From: JBATTK01 sp049670505
GTDB taxonomy: Bacteria; Bacteroidota; Bacteroidia; Flavobacteriales; Flavobacteriaceae
DNA: 43,349 nucleotides
Assembly (NCBI GenBank): GCA_049670505.1
Contig: JBATTK010000019.1
Location: 1-43,349 of the forward strand
Direction: 5' to 3'
Part shown: piece by piece, positions 24,965-33,607 of the stretch
Numbering within the stretch: the stretch's first letter is position 1
How the letters are laid out: every line of letters starts with the position of its first letter
Translations under genes and position numbers: made by a program
The notes under the pieces: model-generated
What the model saw: the letters and a program-made list of their open reading frames with translations, nothing else
Database searches by the model: none
Told to the model about the DNA's origin: nothing

Positions 24965-25531
24965 ATGACTTCTGAGACGATCATCAGCATATTTTTGGGT
25001 GTAGGACTGGCGGCTTCTGTAGGTTTCAGGGTATTTTTACCACTGTTCGCGTTAAGTTTGGCTTCCTATTTTAATGTATGGGAGCTCAATGAAAGTTGGC
25101 AATGGATAGGCAGTACTGCCGCCTTGATTGCACTTGGAGTTGCTAGTTTGGTAGAAATATTCGCTTATTTCATCCCATGGGTAGATAACCTTTTAGATAG
25201 TATTGCCATTCCTTTGGCCGCAATTGCCGGCACTGCGGTTATGGTATCCACGGTTGCCGATCTAGATCCGGTAATTACATGGTCCTTGGCTATTATTGCG
25301 GGAGGGGGTACGGCTACGGCTATAAAAGGTGCGGGCGCTACAAGTAGATTGGCCTCCACGACAACAACCGGTGGACTGGCAAATCCTTTGGTTTCTGCCG
25401 TAGAAACGGGAACGGCCGTTGTAGTGACTACCGCCTCTATTTTTGCCCCTGTACTAGCGGCTATTATGGTAATCATAATTTTGGGGATTATCTTTAGCAT
25501 ATACCGAAAGCTAAGACCCAAAAAAACATAA
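24965..25531 (+). CDS. DUF4126 domain membrane protein
   Basis: A 188-residue inner-membrane protein with about five hydrophobic stretches. The N-terminal LGVGLAASVGFRVFLPLFALSL and the Gly/Ala/Thr-rich TATAIKGAGATSRLASTT region are characteristic of DUF4126. The family has no known function. A basic tail (YRKLRPKKT) would face the cytoplasm. It lies between the helicase and kdsB in the same direction, 19 bases before kdsB. Confidence 0.87.
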   Translation: MTSETIISIFLGVGLAASVGFRVFLPLFALSLASYFNVWELNESWQWIGSTAALIALGVASLVEIFAYFIPWVDNLLDSIAIPLAAIAGTAVMVSTVADLDPVITWSLAIIAGGGTATAIKGAGATSRLASTTTTGGLANPLVSAVETGTAVVVTTASIFAPVLAAIMVIIILGIIFSIYRKLRPKKT

Positions 25532-25550
25532 TTTTAATTATTGATATTCA

Positions 25551-26279
25551 ATGAAGGTCATTGCTATGATACCTGCGCGTTATGCCGCATCGAGATTTCC
25601 AGCAAAATTAATGCAGGATTTGGCCGGGAAACCTGTTATCCTCCGAACATATGAGGCCGCAATAGGCACCGATTTGTTCGATAAGGTATATGTAGTCACT
25701 GACAGTGATATCATCTATAATACCATCAAGGATGCAGGTGGTGATGCAATTATGAGCATAAAGGAACACGAATGTGGAAGTGATCGAATTGCGGAAGCGG
25801 TTACCCATATGGATGTAGATATTATAGTAAATGTACAAGGTGATGAGCCATTTACGGATAAGGAAAGTTTGGCAAGCGTTTTGGAAGTTTTTAAAAATGA
25901 CCCCAAAATGGAAATTGACCTGGCTTCCTTAATGACCCGTATTACGGAAAAGGATGAGATCAATGATCCCAATACCGTAAAAGTGATTGTGGACCATAGA
26001 AATTTCGCACTTTATTTTTCCCGATCACCCATTCCCTACCCAAGATCAAAAGAAATAAAAGCTGCATATTATAAGCATAAGGGAATCTATGCATTTCGAA
26101 AAAGTGCGTTGATGGATTTTCAACTTCTACCCATGCTACCCTTGGAAGCAACGGAGAAGATAGAGGCTATTCGTTATTTAGAGTATGGAAAGAAAATAAA
26201 AATGGTGGAAACCCAAGTAGCAGGAATAGAAATTGATACCCCTGAAGATTTAGAAAGGGCAAAAAAAGTATGGAAATAG
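25551..26279 (+). CDS. kdsB: 3-deoxy-manno-octulosonate cytidylyltransferase
   Basis: Activates Kdo (or its 8-amino form) with CTP to CMP-Kdo for LPS inner-core synthesis. The 242-residue protein shows the nucleotide-binding start MIPARYAASRFPAKLM, the NVQGDEPF motif and SPIPYPR, and the C-terminal GIEIDTPEDL. Because a kdnB-like gene is two genes downstream, the real substrate may be 8-amino-Kdo, as in Shewanella. The end overlaps the next gene by 10 bases. Confidence 0.94.
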   Translation: MKVIAMIPARYAASRFPAKLMQDLAGKPVILRTYEAAIGTDLFDKVYVVTDSDIIYNTIKDAGGDAIMSIKEHECGSDRIAEAVTHMDVDIIVNVQGDEPFTDKESLASVLEVFKNDPKMEIDLASLMTRITEKDEINDPNTVKVIVDHRNFALYFSRSPIPYPRSKEIKAAYYKHKGIYAFRKSALMDFQLLPMLPLEATEKIEAIRYLEYGKKIKMVETQVAGIEIDTPEDLERAKKVWK

Positions 26280-26971
26280 ATTTTAGTACTATAAAAGTTA
26301 TCGGTTTTGATGCCGATGATACCCTATGGGTGAACGAAACATATTTTAGGGAGGCGGAAGAAAAGTTTGCCAATCTTTTGGAGGGTTATGAGACCAAGAA
26401 TCAGATCGATCAGGAGCTCTTTAAAACCGAAATGAAGAATTTGCAGCTTTACGGATATGGTATCAAAGGATTTATGCTATCTATGGTAGAAGCCGCATTG
26501 GATATTTCAAATAATCGTATTTCTCAAGCAACGGTTACGGATATATTGAATCTTGGTAAAAACATGATAACCCATCCCGTTGAACTTTTGGACGGGGTAA
26601 GGGAAGTCTTGGAGAAATTAGGGTCTGGGTACCGCTTAATTGTTCTAACAAAGGGAGACCTTTTGGACCAGGAGCGGAAGCTGGAAAAATCGAGCCTATC
26701 CAGGTATTTTCATCATGTAGAAGTATTGAGTGATAAGAAAGAGGAAAATTATCAGCAACTCCTAGATCATTTGGAAATAAATGTGAATGAGTTTTTAATG
26801 ATCGGGAATTCGCTAAAATCAGATGTATTGCCTATTATAAACATTGGTGCACAGGCAGTTCATATTCCTTTTCACACCACTTGGAAGCACGAAGAAGTAA
26901 AGATAGAAGAGCAGACCAATAACCATCTTACGCTAAACAGGATAACCGATATTTTAAAATATTTGGATTAG
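26270..26971 (+). CDS. HAD family hydrolase
   Basis: A 233-residue HAD phosphatase with the nucleophile motif D14-x-D16-x-T18 (FDADDTLW), a helical C1-type cap after residue 30, the LTKGD motif with the conserved Lys, and IGNSLKSDV as motif IV. It is larger than KdsC (Kdo-8-phosphate phosphatase, no cap), so it is not a standard KdsC. Being wedged between kdsB and kdnB with a 10-base overlap suggests a role with sugar phosphates of this pathway, though HAD enzymes are often promiscuous. Confidence 0.88.
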   Translation: MEIDFSTIKVIGFDADDTLWVNETYFREAEEKFANLLEGYETKNQIDQELFKTEMKNLQLYGYGIKGFMLSMVEAALDISNNRISQATVTDILNLGKNMITHPVELLDGVREVLEKLGSGYRLIVLTKGDLLDQERKLEKSSLSRYFHHVEVLSDKKEENYQQLLDHLEINVNEFLMIGNSLKSDVLPIINIGAQAVHIPFHTTWKHEEVKIEEQTNNHLTLNRITDILKYLD

Positions 26972-26974
26972 ACT

Positions 26975-28102
26975 ATGGAAATAAAACAATTTAATCATAC
27001 GCAATATACGAAGGTAGAACATACGGAAAAGTATAAAAATTTCCCCATGGTCCCCCATGTAGTATTCGGTACTGGCAGTTTTGACCAATTGGGAGAAATT
27101 TTAATGCCAAAGCGAGTACATTCGGATGCACCTTTCATTTTTTTGGTCGATGATGTTTTTGAGGGTAAGGAACTAGCTGCAAGAATTCCTTCCATTTTCA
27201 ATGACCAGATTATTTTTGTATCCGCAGAAGAAGAACCCAAGACCTATCAAGTAGACCTATTGGTGAAAAAAATCAAGGATGACTATTCGGAATTGCCCTC
27301 CGGTATAGTGGGTATTGGTGGGGGAACATTACTGGATCTGGCGAAGGCGGTTTCCATTTTATTGACCAATAAGGGCGGTGCTGCCGATTATCAGGGGTGG
27401 GACTTGGTACAAAAGCCCGCTATCTATCATGTTGGAATCCCAACGATTAGCGGAACAGGTGCAGAAGTTTCCAGAACTACCGTATTGCTGGGGCCGGAAA
27501 AAAAACTTGGAATCAATTCCGACTATACAACATTTAATCAGGTGTTGTTGGACCCCGATTTAATTAAGGACGTTCCCTTGGACCAATGGTTCTACACCGG
27601 TATGGATTGTTATATCCATTGTATAGAATCGCTTAACGGCACTTATTTAAATGCCTTTAGTCAAAGTTATGGCGAAAAGGCACTGGAGCTTTGTAAAGAG
27701 GTTTATTTAGGTAAATTGCAAGCTTCCGAATCCAGGGACAAATTAATGATGGCTTCATGGCATGGAGGAATGAGCATAGCATATTCTCAGGTTGGGGTGG
27801 CCCATGCCATGAGTTATGGTCTTTCTTATCTTTTGGGCGTAAAACATGGGATTGGAAATTGTTTGGTTTTTCAGCATTTGGAAGAGTTTTACCCGGATGG
27901 TGTCCGTCTTTTCCATGAAATTAGGGAAAAGCATGGTGTAGAACTTCCTAAAGGTATATGCGAAAATTTGACCGATCAAGATTTTGATATTATGATTTCC
28001 GTTGCGATGGATCTAGTACCGCTTTGGGAAAATGCTTTGGGCAAGGAATGGCGCAATAGGATTACTCCGGAAAGATTAAAATCGATTTATCGAAAAATAT
28101 GA
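26975..28102 (+). CDS. kdnB: 3-deoxy-manno-octulosonate 8-oxidase-like, iron-type alcohol dehydrogenase
   Basis: A 375-residue group III metal-dependent alcohol dehydrogenase. It has the NAD-binding GIGGGTLLDLAKA, the segment PTISGTGAEVSRTTVL, and candidate metal ligands in GMDCYIHCIES, GVAHAMSYG and VKHGIGN. The long stretches AADYQGWDL and GINSDYTTF match my memory of Shewanella KdnB, which oxidises the 8-hydroxyl of Kdo before KdnA adds the amino group. The partner transaminase kdnA is not in this window. The gene begins 3 bases after the HAD gene. Substrate assignment is from family memory. Confidence 0.75.
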   Translation: MEIKQFNHTQYTKVEHTEKYKNFPMVPHVVFGTGSFDQLGEILMPKRVHSDAPFIFLVDDVFEGKELAARIPSIFNDQIIFVSAEEEPKTYQVDLLVKKIKDDYSELPSGIVGIGGGTLLDLAKAVSILLTNKGGAADYQGWDLVQKPAIYHVGIPTISGTGAEVSRTTVLLGPEKKLGINSDYTTFNQVLLDPDLIKDVPLDQWFYTGMDCYIHCIESLNGTYLNAFSQSYGEKALELCKEVYLGKLQASESRDKLMMASWHGGMSIAYSQVGVAHAMSYGLSYLLGVKHGIGNCLVFQHLEEFYPDGVRLFHEIREKHGVELPKGICENLTDQDFDIMISVAMDLVPLWENALGKEWRNRITPERLKSIYRKI

Positions 28103-28159
28103 TTTTATATAAACAAATTCCCCTTGTCCCTTTAATAAGGAATGGTATCTTGGCCTATG

Positions 28160-28192
28160 GGAAACGGTGAGATCAAAAAACCGTTTCTTTTT
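28160..28192 (+). terminator. Probable rho-independent terminator after kdnB
   Basis: GAAACGGT (28161-28168) pairs with ACCGTTTC (28180-28187) around an 11-base loop and is followed by five T. It would end the helicase-kdnB transcript. Confidence 0.55.
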
Positions 28193-28212
28193 CCAGTTAT
28201 TCACATTGGTTT

Positions 28213-28752
28213 ATGCGGTTACTTGCCAAATTCATCTATTTCAAAATACTGGGGTGGAAACTCATCGGTACATTTCCCAAGTTGGATAAGTGCGTTGTTA
28301 TCGTAGTCCCCCATACCAGTTGGGTAGATTTCTTTATAGGGCTATTGGTGCGAAAGATATGGAACGAAGAAATAAATTATGTCGGAAAAAAGGGACTGTT
28401 CAGACCGCCATTTGGATGGTATTTTAGATGGATGGGCGGAGCACCCATAGATCGCAGTAAAAGCAGTGATACCGTTAGTGCTACGGCGAAAATTTTTAGA
28501 GAACGGAAAAAGTTCAGATTAACGATAGCTCCGGAAGGTACACGAAAAAAGGTAACTGAATGGAAAACAGGATTCTATTATATTGCCAAAGCGGCCGAGG
28601 TTCCCATTGTAATGGTCGCCTTTGACTATGGTAAGAAACAGGTAAAGGTCTCGGAACCGTATTTTCCAACAAAAGATAAAGAAGCGGATTTTAAGGAATA
28701 TGAGGCTTTTTTTAAGGGAGTGATCGGTAAAGTACCCGCATATAGTTTCTAG
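28213..28752 (+). CDS. 1-acyl-sn-glycerol-3-phosphate acyltransferase family protein
   Basis: A 179-residue membrane-associated acyltransferase of the PlsC family. The catalytic motif H34-x4-D39 (HTSWVD) and the substrate motif PEGTR (107-111) are present, as is the GGAPIDR block. The protein is shorter than PlsC proper and may act on another acyl acceptor, such as aminolipids made by Flavobacteriia. It starts after the terminator of the previous operon and ends with a 4-base overlap with the opposite gene. Confidence 0.88.
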   Translation: MRLLAKFIYFKILGWKLIGTFPKLDKCVVIVVPHTSWVDFFIGLLVRKIWNEEINYVGKKGLFRPPFGWYFRWMGGAPIDRSKSSDTVSATAKIFRERKKFRLTIAPEGTRKKVTEWKTGFYYIAKAAEVPIVMVAFDYGKKQVKVSEPYFPTKDKEADFKEYEAFFKGVIGKVPAYSF

Positions 28753-29252
28753 GTCTTATTAATAATTTTTTTAGGTTTTTCCTTTTCTTCTTTTTTGGAG
28801 TTTCCAGGAAAAACGAGGTTGGTACTAGAATAGGTGCTTCCAAAGGTTGCCGCTGCGGTATATACCTGTTTTATGGCATCCAGCACCTGATGCTCCGATA
28901 GTTCATGTAGTGGATGGGTAAATACGGACCAAATAATTTCATCACTTAATGCATACTTTACATCCAGCGCCGAATGGAAATTGGCGACTAGGGCGTTTAA
29001 GAGTTCTTCTTCCTCTAATTTCTTACGTTCAATGATCGGTGAAATAATACGCATTCTATTCGCATTTTCATCATATACACAGATCAATAACCGATCCTTG
29101 TACATCAATTGATAGGCATTGCCGTTATTCTGGAGTGTATCGGAAACCTGTGTCATGATTTCCCTTAACCTTTCCGGGTTCATCCCCTGGGCCATACCGG
29201 ATTGAATACTGATAAAAACGAACAAGATACCTAAGAGCAATGGTTTACACAT
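28749..29252 (-). CDS. Secreted protein of unknown function
   Basis: A 167-residue protein with a signal peptide (hydrophobic residues 4-17, probable cleavage after SGMAQG near residue 22) and a Lys-rich C-terminal tail. The middle has predicted mixed helices and strands (LLICVYDENANRMRIISPI, then a helix with LLNALVANFHSALD). No motif is recognised. It is convergent with the acyltransferase gene and downstream of yebC, 78 bases away. Confidence 0.78.
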   Translation of the reverse strand: MCKPLLLGILFVFISIQSGMAQGMNPERLREIMTQVSDTLQNNGNAYQLMYKDRLLICVYDENANRMRIISPIIERKKLEEEELLNALVANFHSALDVKYALSDEIIWSVFTHPLHELSEHQVLDAIKQVYTAAATFGSTYSSTNLVFPGNSKKEEKEKPKKIINKT

Positions 29253-29330
29253 CCCATGTTTTTTTAGTAAGTCGCAATTTTATCGACTTATTTACAGGAA
29301 CCTTAAAACCGAGGTAAATTACCGGGGCCA

Positions 29331-30041
29331 CTATTCTTTCATGGTATGATATACGTTCTGTACGTCATCGTCCTCTTCAATTTTTTCCAATAGCTTTTCT
29401 ACATCGGCAATCTCCTCATTGGTAAGTTCTTTGGTCACTTGGGGAATCCGTTCAAAACCAGAAGACAAAATCTCAATTTCCTTGGATTCTAATTCTTTTT
29501 GTATGGCCCCAAAAGACTCAAAGGGAGCATAGATCAGTATGCCATCCTCATCAACAAAAACTTCTTCGGCTCCGTAATCTATCATTTCCAATTCCAGTTC
29601 TTCCGGGTCTATACTATCAGCATTAATTCGAAAATTACAAGTGTGGTCAAACATAAACTCTACCGATCCGGAGGTGCCTAAACTACCGTTGCACTTATTA
29701 AAATAACTGCGGATGTTGGCTACTGTTCTTGTATTATTATCGGTAGCGGTCTCTATAAGAATGGCGATGCCATGCGGTGCATAGCCTTCGAACAATACCT
29801 CCTTAAAATCGCCCAAACTCTTGTCGCTAGCTCTTTTAATGGCGCGTTCTACATTATCTTTGGGCATATTCACCGATTTGGCGTTCTGTATTACCGCCCG
29901 GAGCTTTGCATTGGAGTTGGGATCGGGACCACCTTCCTTTACAGCCATTACAATGTCTTTTCCAATACGCGTAAATGCCTTGGACATAGCCGACCATCGT
30001 TTCATTTTACGTGCTTTCCGAAACTCAAAAGCTCTTCCCAT
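29331..30041 (-). CDS. YebC/PmpR family protein
   Basis: A 236-residue cytoplasmic protein of the YebC/PmpR/TACO1 family. The N-terminus MGRAFEFRKARKMKRW and the block GGPDPNSNAKLRAVI are diagnostic, and NMPKDNVERAIKRA and GYAPHGIAILIE follow. Members were described as transcription regulators; more recent work links several of them to relief of ribosome stalling at proline stretches. Which applies here cannot be read from sequence. The upstream pterin dehydratase is on the same strand, 80 bases away. Confidence 0.93.
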   Translation of the reverse strand: MGRAFEFRKARKMKRWSAMSKAFTRIGKDIVMAVKEGGPDPNSNAKLRAVIQNAKSVNMPKDNVERAIKRASDKSLGDFKEVLFEGYAPHGIAILIETATDNNTRTVANIRSYFNKCNGSLGTSGSVEFMFDHTCNFRINADSIDPEELELEMIDYGAEEVFVDEDGILIYAPFESFGAIQKELESKEIEILSSGFERIPQVTKELTNEEIADVEKLLEKIEEDDDVQNVYHTMKE

Positions 30042-30121
30042 TTTTAAAAGTGTTTAGTTGAACCAGCCACAAATTTAACAAAATTTAGTAGCGTTGCAAG
30101 CAGGTGTTTTTTGCTGGGATA

Positions 30122-30418
30122 CTACGATTTATTCACAATTTCCTCGATGATTTTTGCCAGGTCAAAATCGTTCTGCGTTATTCCGTCGGCATCATGGGTG
30201 TTCAGACGTATGGTTAGGGAATTATATACATTGCTCCATTCGGGGTGATGGTTCTGCGCCTCGCATTCAAACGCAATACGCGTCATTATTGCAAAGGTAT
30301 CCCTGAAGTTATTGAACTTGAACGACTTTTGAATGGCGTCATCCGTATATTCCCAACCATTAATGGCTTCCAGATGTTTTTTAATTTCAATTTCGGTGAA
30401 TTTTTTCATTGGTTTCAT
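30122..30418 (-). CDS. 4a-hydroxytetrahydrobiopterin dehydratase
   Basis: Pterin-4a-carbinolamine dehydratase of 98 residues that recycles the oxidised pterin cofactor of aromatic amino acid hydroxylases. The active-site histidines H57 and H58 in NHHPEWSNVYN and H75 in NTHDADGIT are intact. The start is either ATG 30418 or the inner ATG at 30409; the protein is complete either way. No hydroxylase gene is in this window. Confidence 0.92.
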   Translation of the reverse strand: MKPMKKFTEIEIKKHLEAINGWEYTDDAIQKSFKFNNFRDTFAIMTRIAFECEAQNHHPEWSNVYNSLTIRLNTHDADGITQNDFDLAKIIEEIVNKS

Positions 30419-30558
30419 TCGTTAGCTGTAACTATGCATTTTCAGTGCAAGGCTTTTGGTTTCTAAAAATATTTTAACTGTTATGGTTATTAGGTTATTA
30501 TAGCGTTCCTACTAAATAACGAATAACTCAATAACTGTTGGCAATTTCATCATTTTTC

Positions 30559-30585
30559 AAAACCTATGGATTTGCAATCTATAGG
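30559..30585 (-). terminator. Possible terminator of the gcvT-glsA-epimerase operon
   Basis: A 10-bp stem (30563-30572 with 30576-30585, including one G-U pair) with a 3-base loop, followed on the minus strand by four T. A second perfect 9-bp inverted repeat (ATTTTCTTA/TAAGAAAAT) lies at 30601-30622. These are the only structures in the 257-base gap. Confidence 0.4.
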
Positions 30586-30675
30586 AGTGGTTTATATCTT
30601 ATTTTCTTAAAGTTAAGAAAATTACCGCGCTTCTTTTGTACTATGGAGAATTTGGATCAAAATTAATGGCAAGGA

Positions 30676-31497
30676 TCAACCTAATATATGATGATCAATG
30701 ATTTCCTGATATTTTATCCGTAAATTTTTTGGTAATTTGTTTGCCTTGGGCAATACGGCCAAATAACGATCTTCATTGGTAGTAAAAACCCGTTTGTACA
30801 CAGGCTCATAATTGCTTAATCGTTTCACAATTTCTTTGATGAAATCTTCATGGTGTACCAAATCCGTGCTTCCTAAATGGAAAATACCATTTTTGTTATG
30901 GTTTATCAAATAATGGATTTGTTGCGTTAACTTATCGTCATTGGTTACGTTGATGATCAGATTAGGGAATACTTCAATAGGCTCCGTGTGGGTCAGGGCA
31001 TTTTTTATTTCTTTAATTCTGGGAGAATTATTGCCAAAAACCATGGGCACCCTTAAAATCCCCATTTTTTCTTTAGGGAGCCTTAATAGCATATTCTCTA
31101 TTTTAATTTTTAATCTACCATAGATACTTTCGGACAGCGTTTTATCGTATTCATAGGAAGGGTATTTACTGTAAGCGTCAAAAACGTTACCCGAGGAGAT
31201 AAAATACAACATACAGTCATGCTTCATCAAATATTCCATGATGTGCCAGTGAGCCTGTACCTGTGAGGCAAAATTACCTCGTAACGAAGAGATGATGAGC
31301 TGTGGCCTAACGTTTTCCAGTAACTCAAAAATATCATCTTCCTCCATATCATATCTGAAAAACTGTTGATTGTCCCCAAAGGACTTTCCGGAATGGCAAT
31401 AGGTCCCGTAGGTGTCAAAATAGGAGCGAAGTTCTTTATAGATGGCATTTCCAATAAAACCACTAGCGCCGAGTATAAGGATTTTTCTTTTGTCCAA
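30676..31497 (-). CDS. NAD(P)-dependent sugar epimerase/reductase-like protein
   Basis: A 273-residue short-chain dehydrogenase of the extended type, close to RmlD (dTDP-4-dehydrorhamnose reductase). The Rossmann motif G10-x2-G13-x2-G16 (GASGFIG), a serine in FISSGNVFD and the YGRLK (YxxxK) catalytic pair are seen. Its substrate is unknown and it stands outside any sugar cluster, at the end of the gcvT-glsA operon, 3 bases after glsA. Confidence 0.85.
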   Translation of the reverse strand: MDKRKILILGASGFIGNAIYKELRSYFDTYGTYCHSGKSFGDNQQFFRYDMEEDDIFELLENVRPQLIISSLRGNFASQVQAHWHIMEYLMKHDCMLYFISSGNVFDAYSKYPSYEYDKTLSESIYGRLKIKIENMLLRLPKEKMGILRVPMVFGNNSPRIKEIKNALTHTEPIEVFPNLIINVTNDDKLTQQIHYLINHNKNGIFHLGSTDLVHHEDFIKEIVKRLSNYEPVYKRVFTTNEDRYLAVLPKANKLPKNLRIKYQEIIDHHILG

Positions 31498-31500
31498 TAG

Positions 31501-32415
31501 CTAAAAAATTGATAACCCTGTTTTCGTGGTCAATTGTTCCAATGCCAGCATCCCTAATTTGGAGTTTCCTTTTTTATTGAGTCCGGGAGACCAGGTGGTG
31601 ACGCAAAACTTATTGGGTAATAAGGCCACGATTCCTCCTCCAACACCGCTTTTCCCCGGAAGGCCTACTTCAAAAGCGAATTCTCCCGCTTCATCATAAA
31701 AACCACAGGTGAGCATAATGGCATTAATTCTTTTTACATGGTCAAGATTTAGGTATTTGTTATTTTGTAAGCATTCCCCCCTGTTCATGAACATATAAAA
31801 TACATTGGCCAATTGCTTACAGGACATACGCAAGGAACATTGGTGAAAATAGAAATCCAAAACAGTGTCTACCTTATGCTCCAAATTCCCATAGGATTTT
31901 AACAAGTATGCCGCGGCATAATTTCTAAAACCGGTTTCCTTCTCCGACCGTGCTACTTTTAAATCATAATCTATAGTAGCATCATTTGCAATAGCTCTTA
32001 TATAGGAAAGGAAGTTTTCTTTTGGATCTTTTAAATGGGTCACCAAGATATCGGCAACAATAAGGGCGCCAGCATTTATTAACGGATTTCGGGGAATCCC
32101 GTTCTCCATTTCCAATAGGGACAGATGGTTAAAAGGATCTCCAGAGGGTTCAACACCTACCCGTTTCCACAAGTCGTCCCCCACAATGGAAAAAGCCTGT
32201 GCCAATGAAAGTACCTTGGAGATACTTTGTATGGAAAAGGCCTCCCCAGAATCCCCTGAAGCGTATTCATTTCCTTGGTTATCAATAAGATGGATTCCAA
32301 ATTTATGTTGTTCAATTTGAGCCAGTTCAGGGATATACGTGGCAACGGTTCCTTTGTCCGACACCAAGGAAAGGTTGGACGAAATCTCATCTATGATATG
32401 CTGAAAATTGACCAT
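31501..32415 (-). CDS. glsA: Glutaminase
   Basis: Hydrolyses L-glutamine to glutamate and ammonia. The 304-residue beta-lactamase-fold enzyme has the catalytic S64-x2-K67 (QSISK), the NPLINAGAL segment, and the C-terminal GLPGKSGVGGGIVALLP. The length is standard. It overlaps gcvT by one base, so the two are co-translated. No signal peptide is present. Confidence 0.95.
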   Translation of the reverse strand: MVNFQHIIDEISSNLSLVSDKGTVATYIPELAQIEQHKFGIHLIDNQGNEYASGDSGEAFSIQSISKVLSLAQAFSIVGDDLWKRVGVEPSGDPFNHLSLLEMENGIPRNPLINAGALIVADILVTHLKDPKENFLSYIRAIANDATIDYDLKVARSEKETGFRNYAAAYLLKSYGNLEHKVDTVLDFYFHQCSLRMSCKQLANVFYMFMNRGECLQNNKYLNLDHVKRINAIMLTCGFYDEAGEFAFEVGLPGKSGVGGGIVALLPNKFCVTTWSPGLNKKGNSKLGMLALEQLTTKTGLSIF

Positions 32416-33500
32416 TAGCCTTTATAAAAAGGAAGTTTTACTACGGTGGCGGGAACTTTATTTTTTCGGATTTGAATATGTATTTTACTGCCTACTTCGG
32501 AAAAAACTTTTGGAACGTAACCTAGACCTATTCCCTTGCCCAAAGAAGGGGACATGGTCCCAGAGGTAACAATTCCTATAGTAACACCGTTTGTATCTAC
32601 GATATCGTAATCATGTCTTGGGATTCCCCTTTCATCTATTTGAAAAGCAATTAGTTTTCGTTTAGGACCGTGTTCCTTTTCCTTGGCCAAGGCTTCACTG
32701 TTTACAAAATCCTTGGAGAATTTGGTAATCCATCCCAGGCCCGCTTCGAATGGGGAAGTAGTATCGTTGATATCGTTTCCATATAAACAATAGCCCATTT
32801 CCAATCGCAAGGTATCCCTTGCTGCAAGACCCACCGGTTTTATGCCAAAATCGGTTCCCGCTTCAAAAACCTTGTCCCAGACTTGTTGCACTTCCTCATT
32901 TTTGCAATAGATTTCGAACCCACCGGAACCTGTATAACCGGTAGCCGAAATAATCACATTTGGTATTCCTGCAAAATCGGCTACCTCGAAAGTGTAAAAC
33001 TTAATACCGGATAAATCTACCGAAGTCAGGGATTGCATAGCTTCCATTGCTTTTGGACCTTGGATGGCCAAAAGGGAATACGCATCGGATATATTACGCA
33101 TACTAGCCCCGAATTCTTCATTGTATTTAGAAATATGCGCCCAATCCTTATCAATATTCGAGGCATTTACTACCAAAAGATATACTTCTTCCTTTACCCT
33201 ATACACTATGAGATCGTCTACAATTCCTCCAGTTTCATTGGGCAGGCAACTATACTGGGCCTTGCCTATTGATAATTTGGAAGCATCATTGGAAGTCACT
33301 TTCTGGATAAGATCTAACGCATTTGGTCCTTCAATGAGGAATTCTCCCATATGCGAAACATCAAAAACACCCACTCCCTTACGGACGGTTTCATGTTCTA
33401 TGTTAACGCCCTCGTAGGAAACTGGCATTTTATAGCCTGCAAAGGGAACCATTTTGGCCCCTAGGGCCTCATGGGTTTTGGTCAAAGCAGTATTCTTCAT
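32415..33500 (-). CDS. gcvT: Aminomethyltransferase (glycine cleavage T protein)
   Basis: T protein of the glycine cleavage system, which passes the aminomethyl group from H protein to tetrahydrofolate. The 361 residues include the folate-binding N-terminal domain (KMVPFAGYKMPVSYEG, FDVSHMGEF), the ATGYTGSGGFEIYC block, and the C-terminal GIVTSGTMSPSLGKGIGLGYV. P and H proteins are not in this window. No glycine riboswitch fold stands out in the 107-base gap upstream; a TAAATTTG element at 33520-33527 (minus) could be the promoter -7 box. Confidence 0.96.
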   Translation of the reverse strand: MKNTALTKTHEALGAKMVPFAGYKMPVSYEGVNIEHETVRKGVGVFDVSHMGEFLIEGPNALDLIQKVTSNDASKLSIGKAQYSCLPNETGGIVDDLIVYRVKEEVYLLVVNASNIDKDWAHISKYNEEFGASMRNISDAYSLLAIQGPKAMEAMQSLTSVDLSGIKFYTFEVADFAGIPNVIISATGYTGSGGFEIYCKNEEVQQVWDKVFEAGTDFGIKPVGLAARDTLRLEMGYCLYGNDINDTTSPFEAGLGWITKFSKDFVNSEALAKEKEHGPKRKLIAFQIDERGIPRHDYDIVDTNGVTIGIVTSGTMSPSLGKGIGLGYVPKVFSEVGSKIHIQIRKNKVPATVVKLPFYKG

Positions 33501-33607
33501 ATTCTTGGAATTTGAAGGGCAAATTTATTGAATAATTTAGCGATAGCCTAGGTAAGGTTTTCAAATCTTATCAAGGTTCTTGAAACAATCCTCCGGAAAG
33601 GAATAAC

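Noticed and set aside
33501..33607. Possible glycine riboswitch before gcvT
   Set aside because: The gap is only 107 bases, AT-rich, and shows none of the paired aptamer structure expected.
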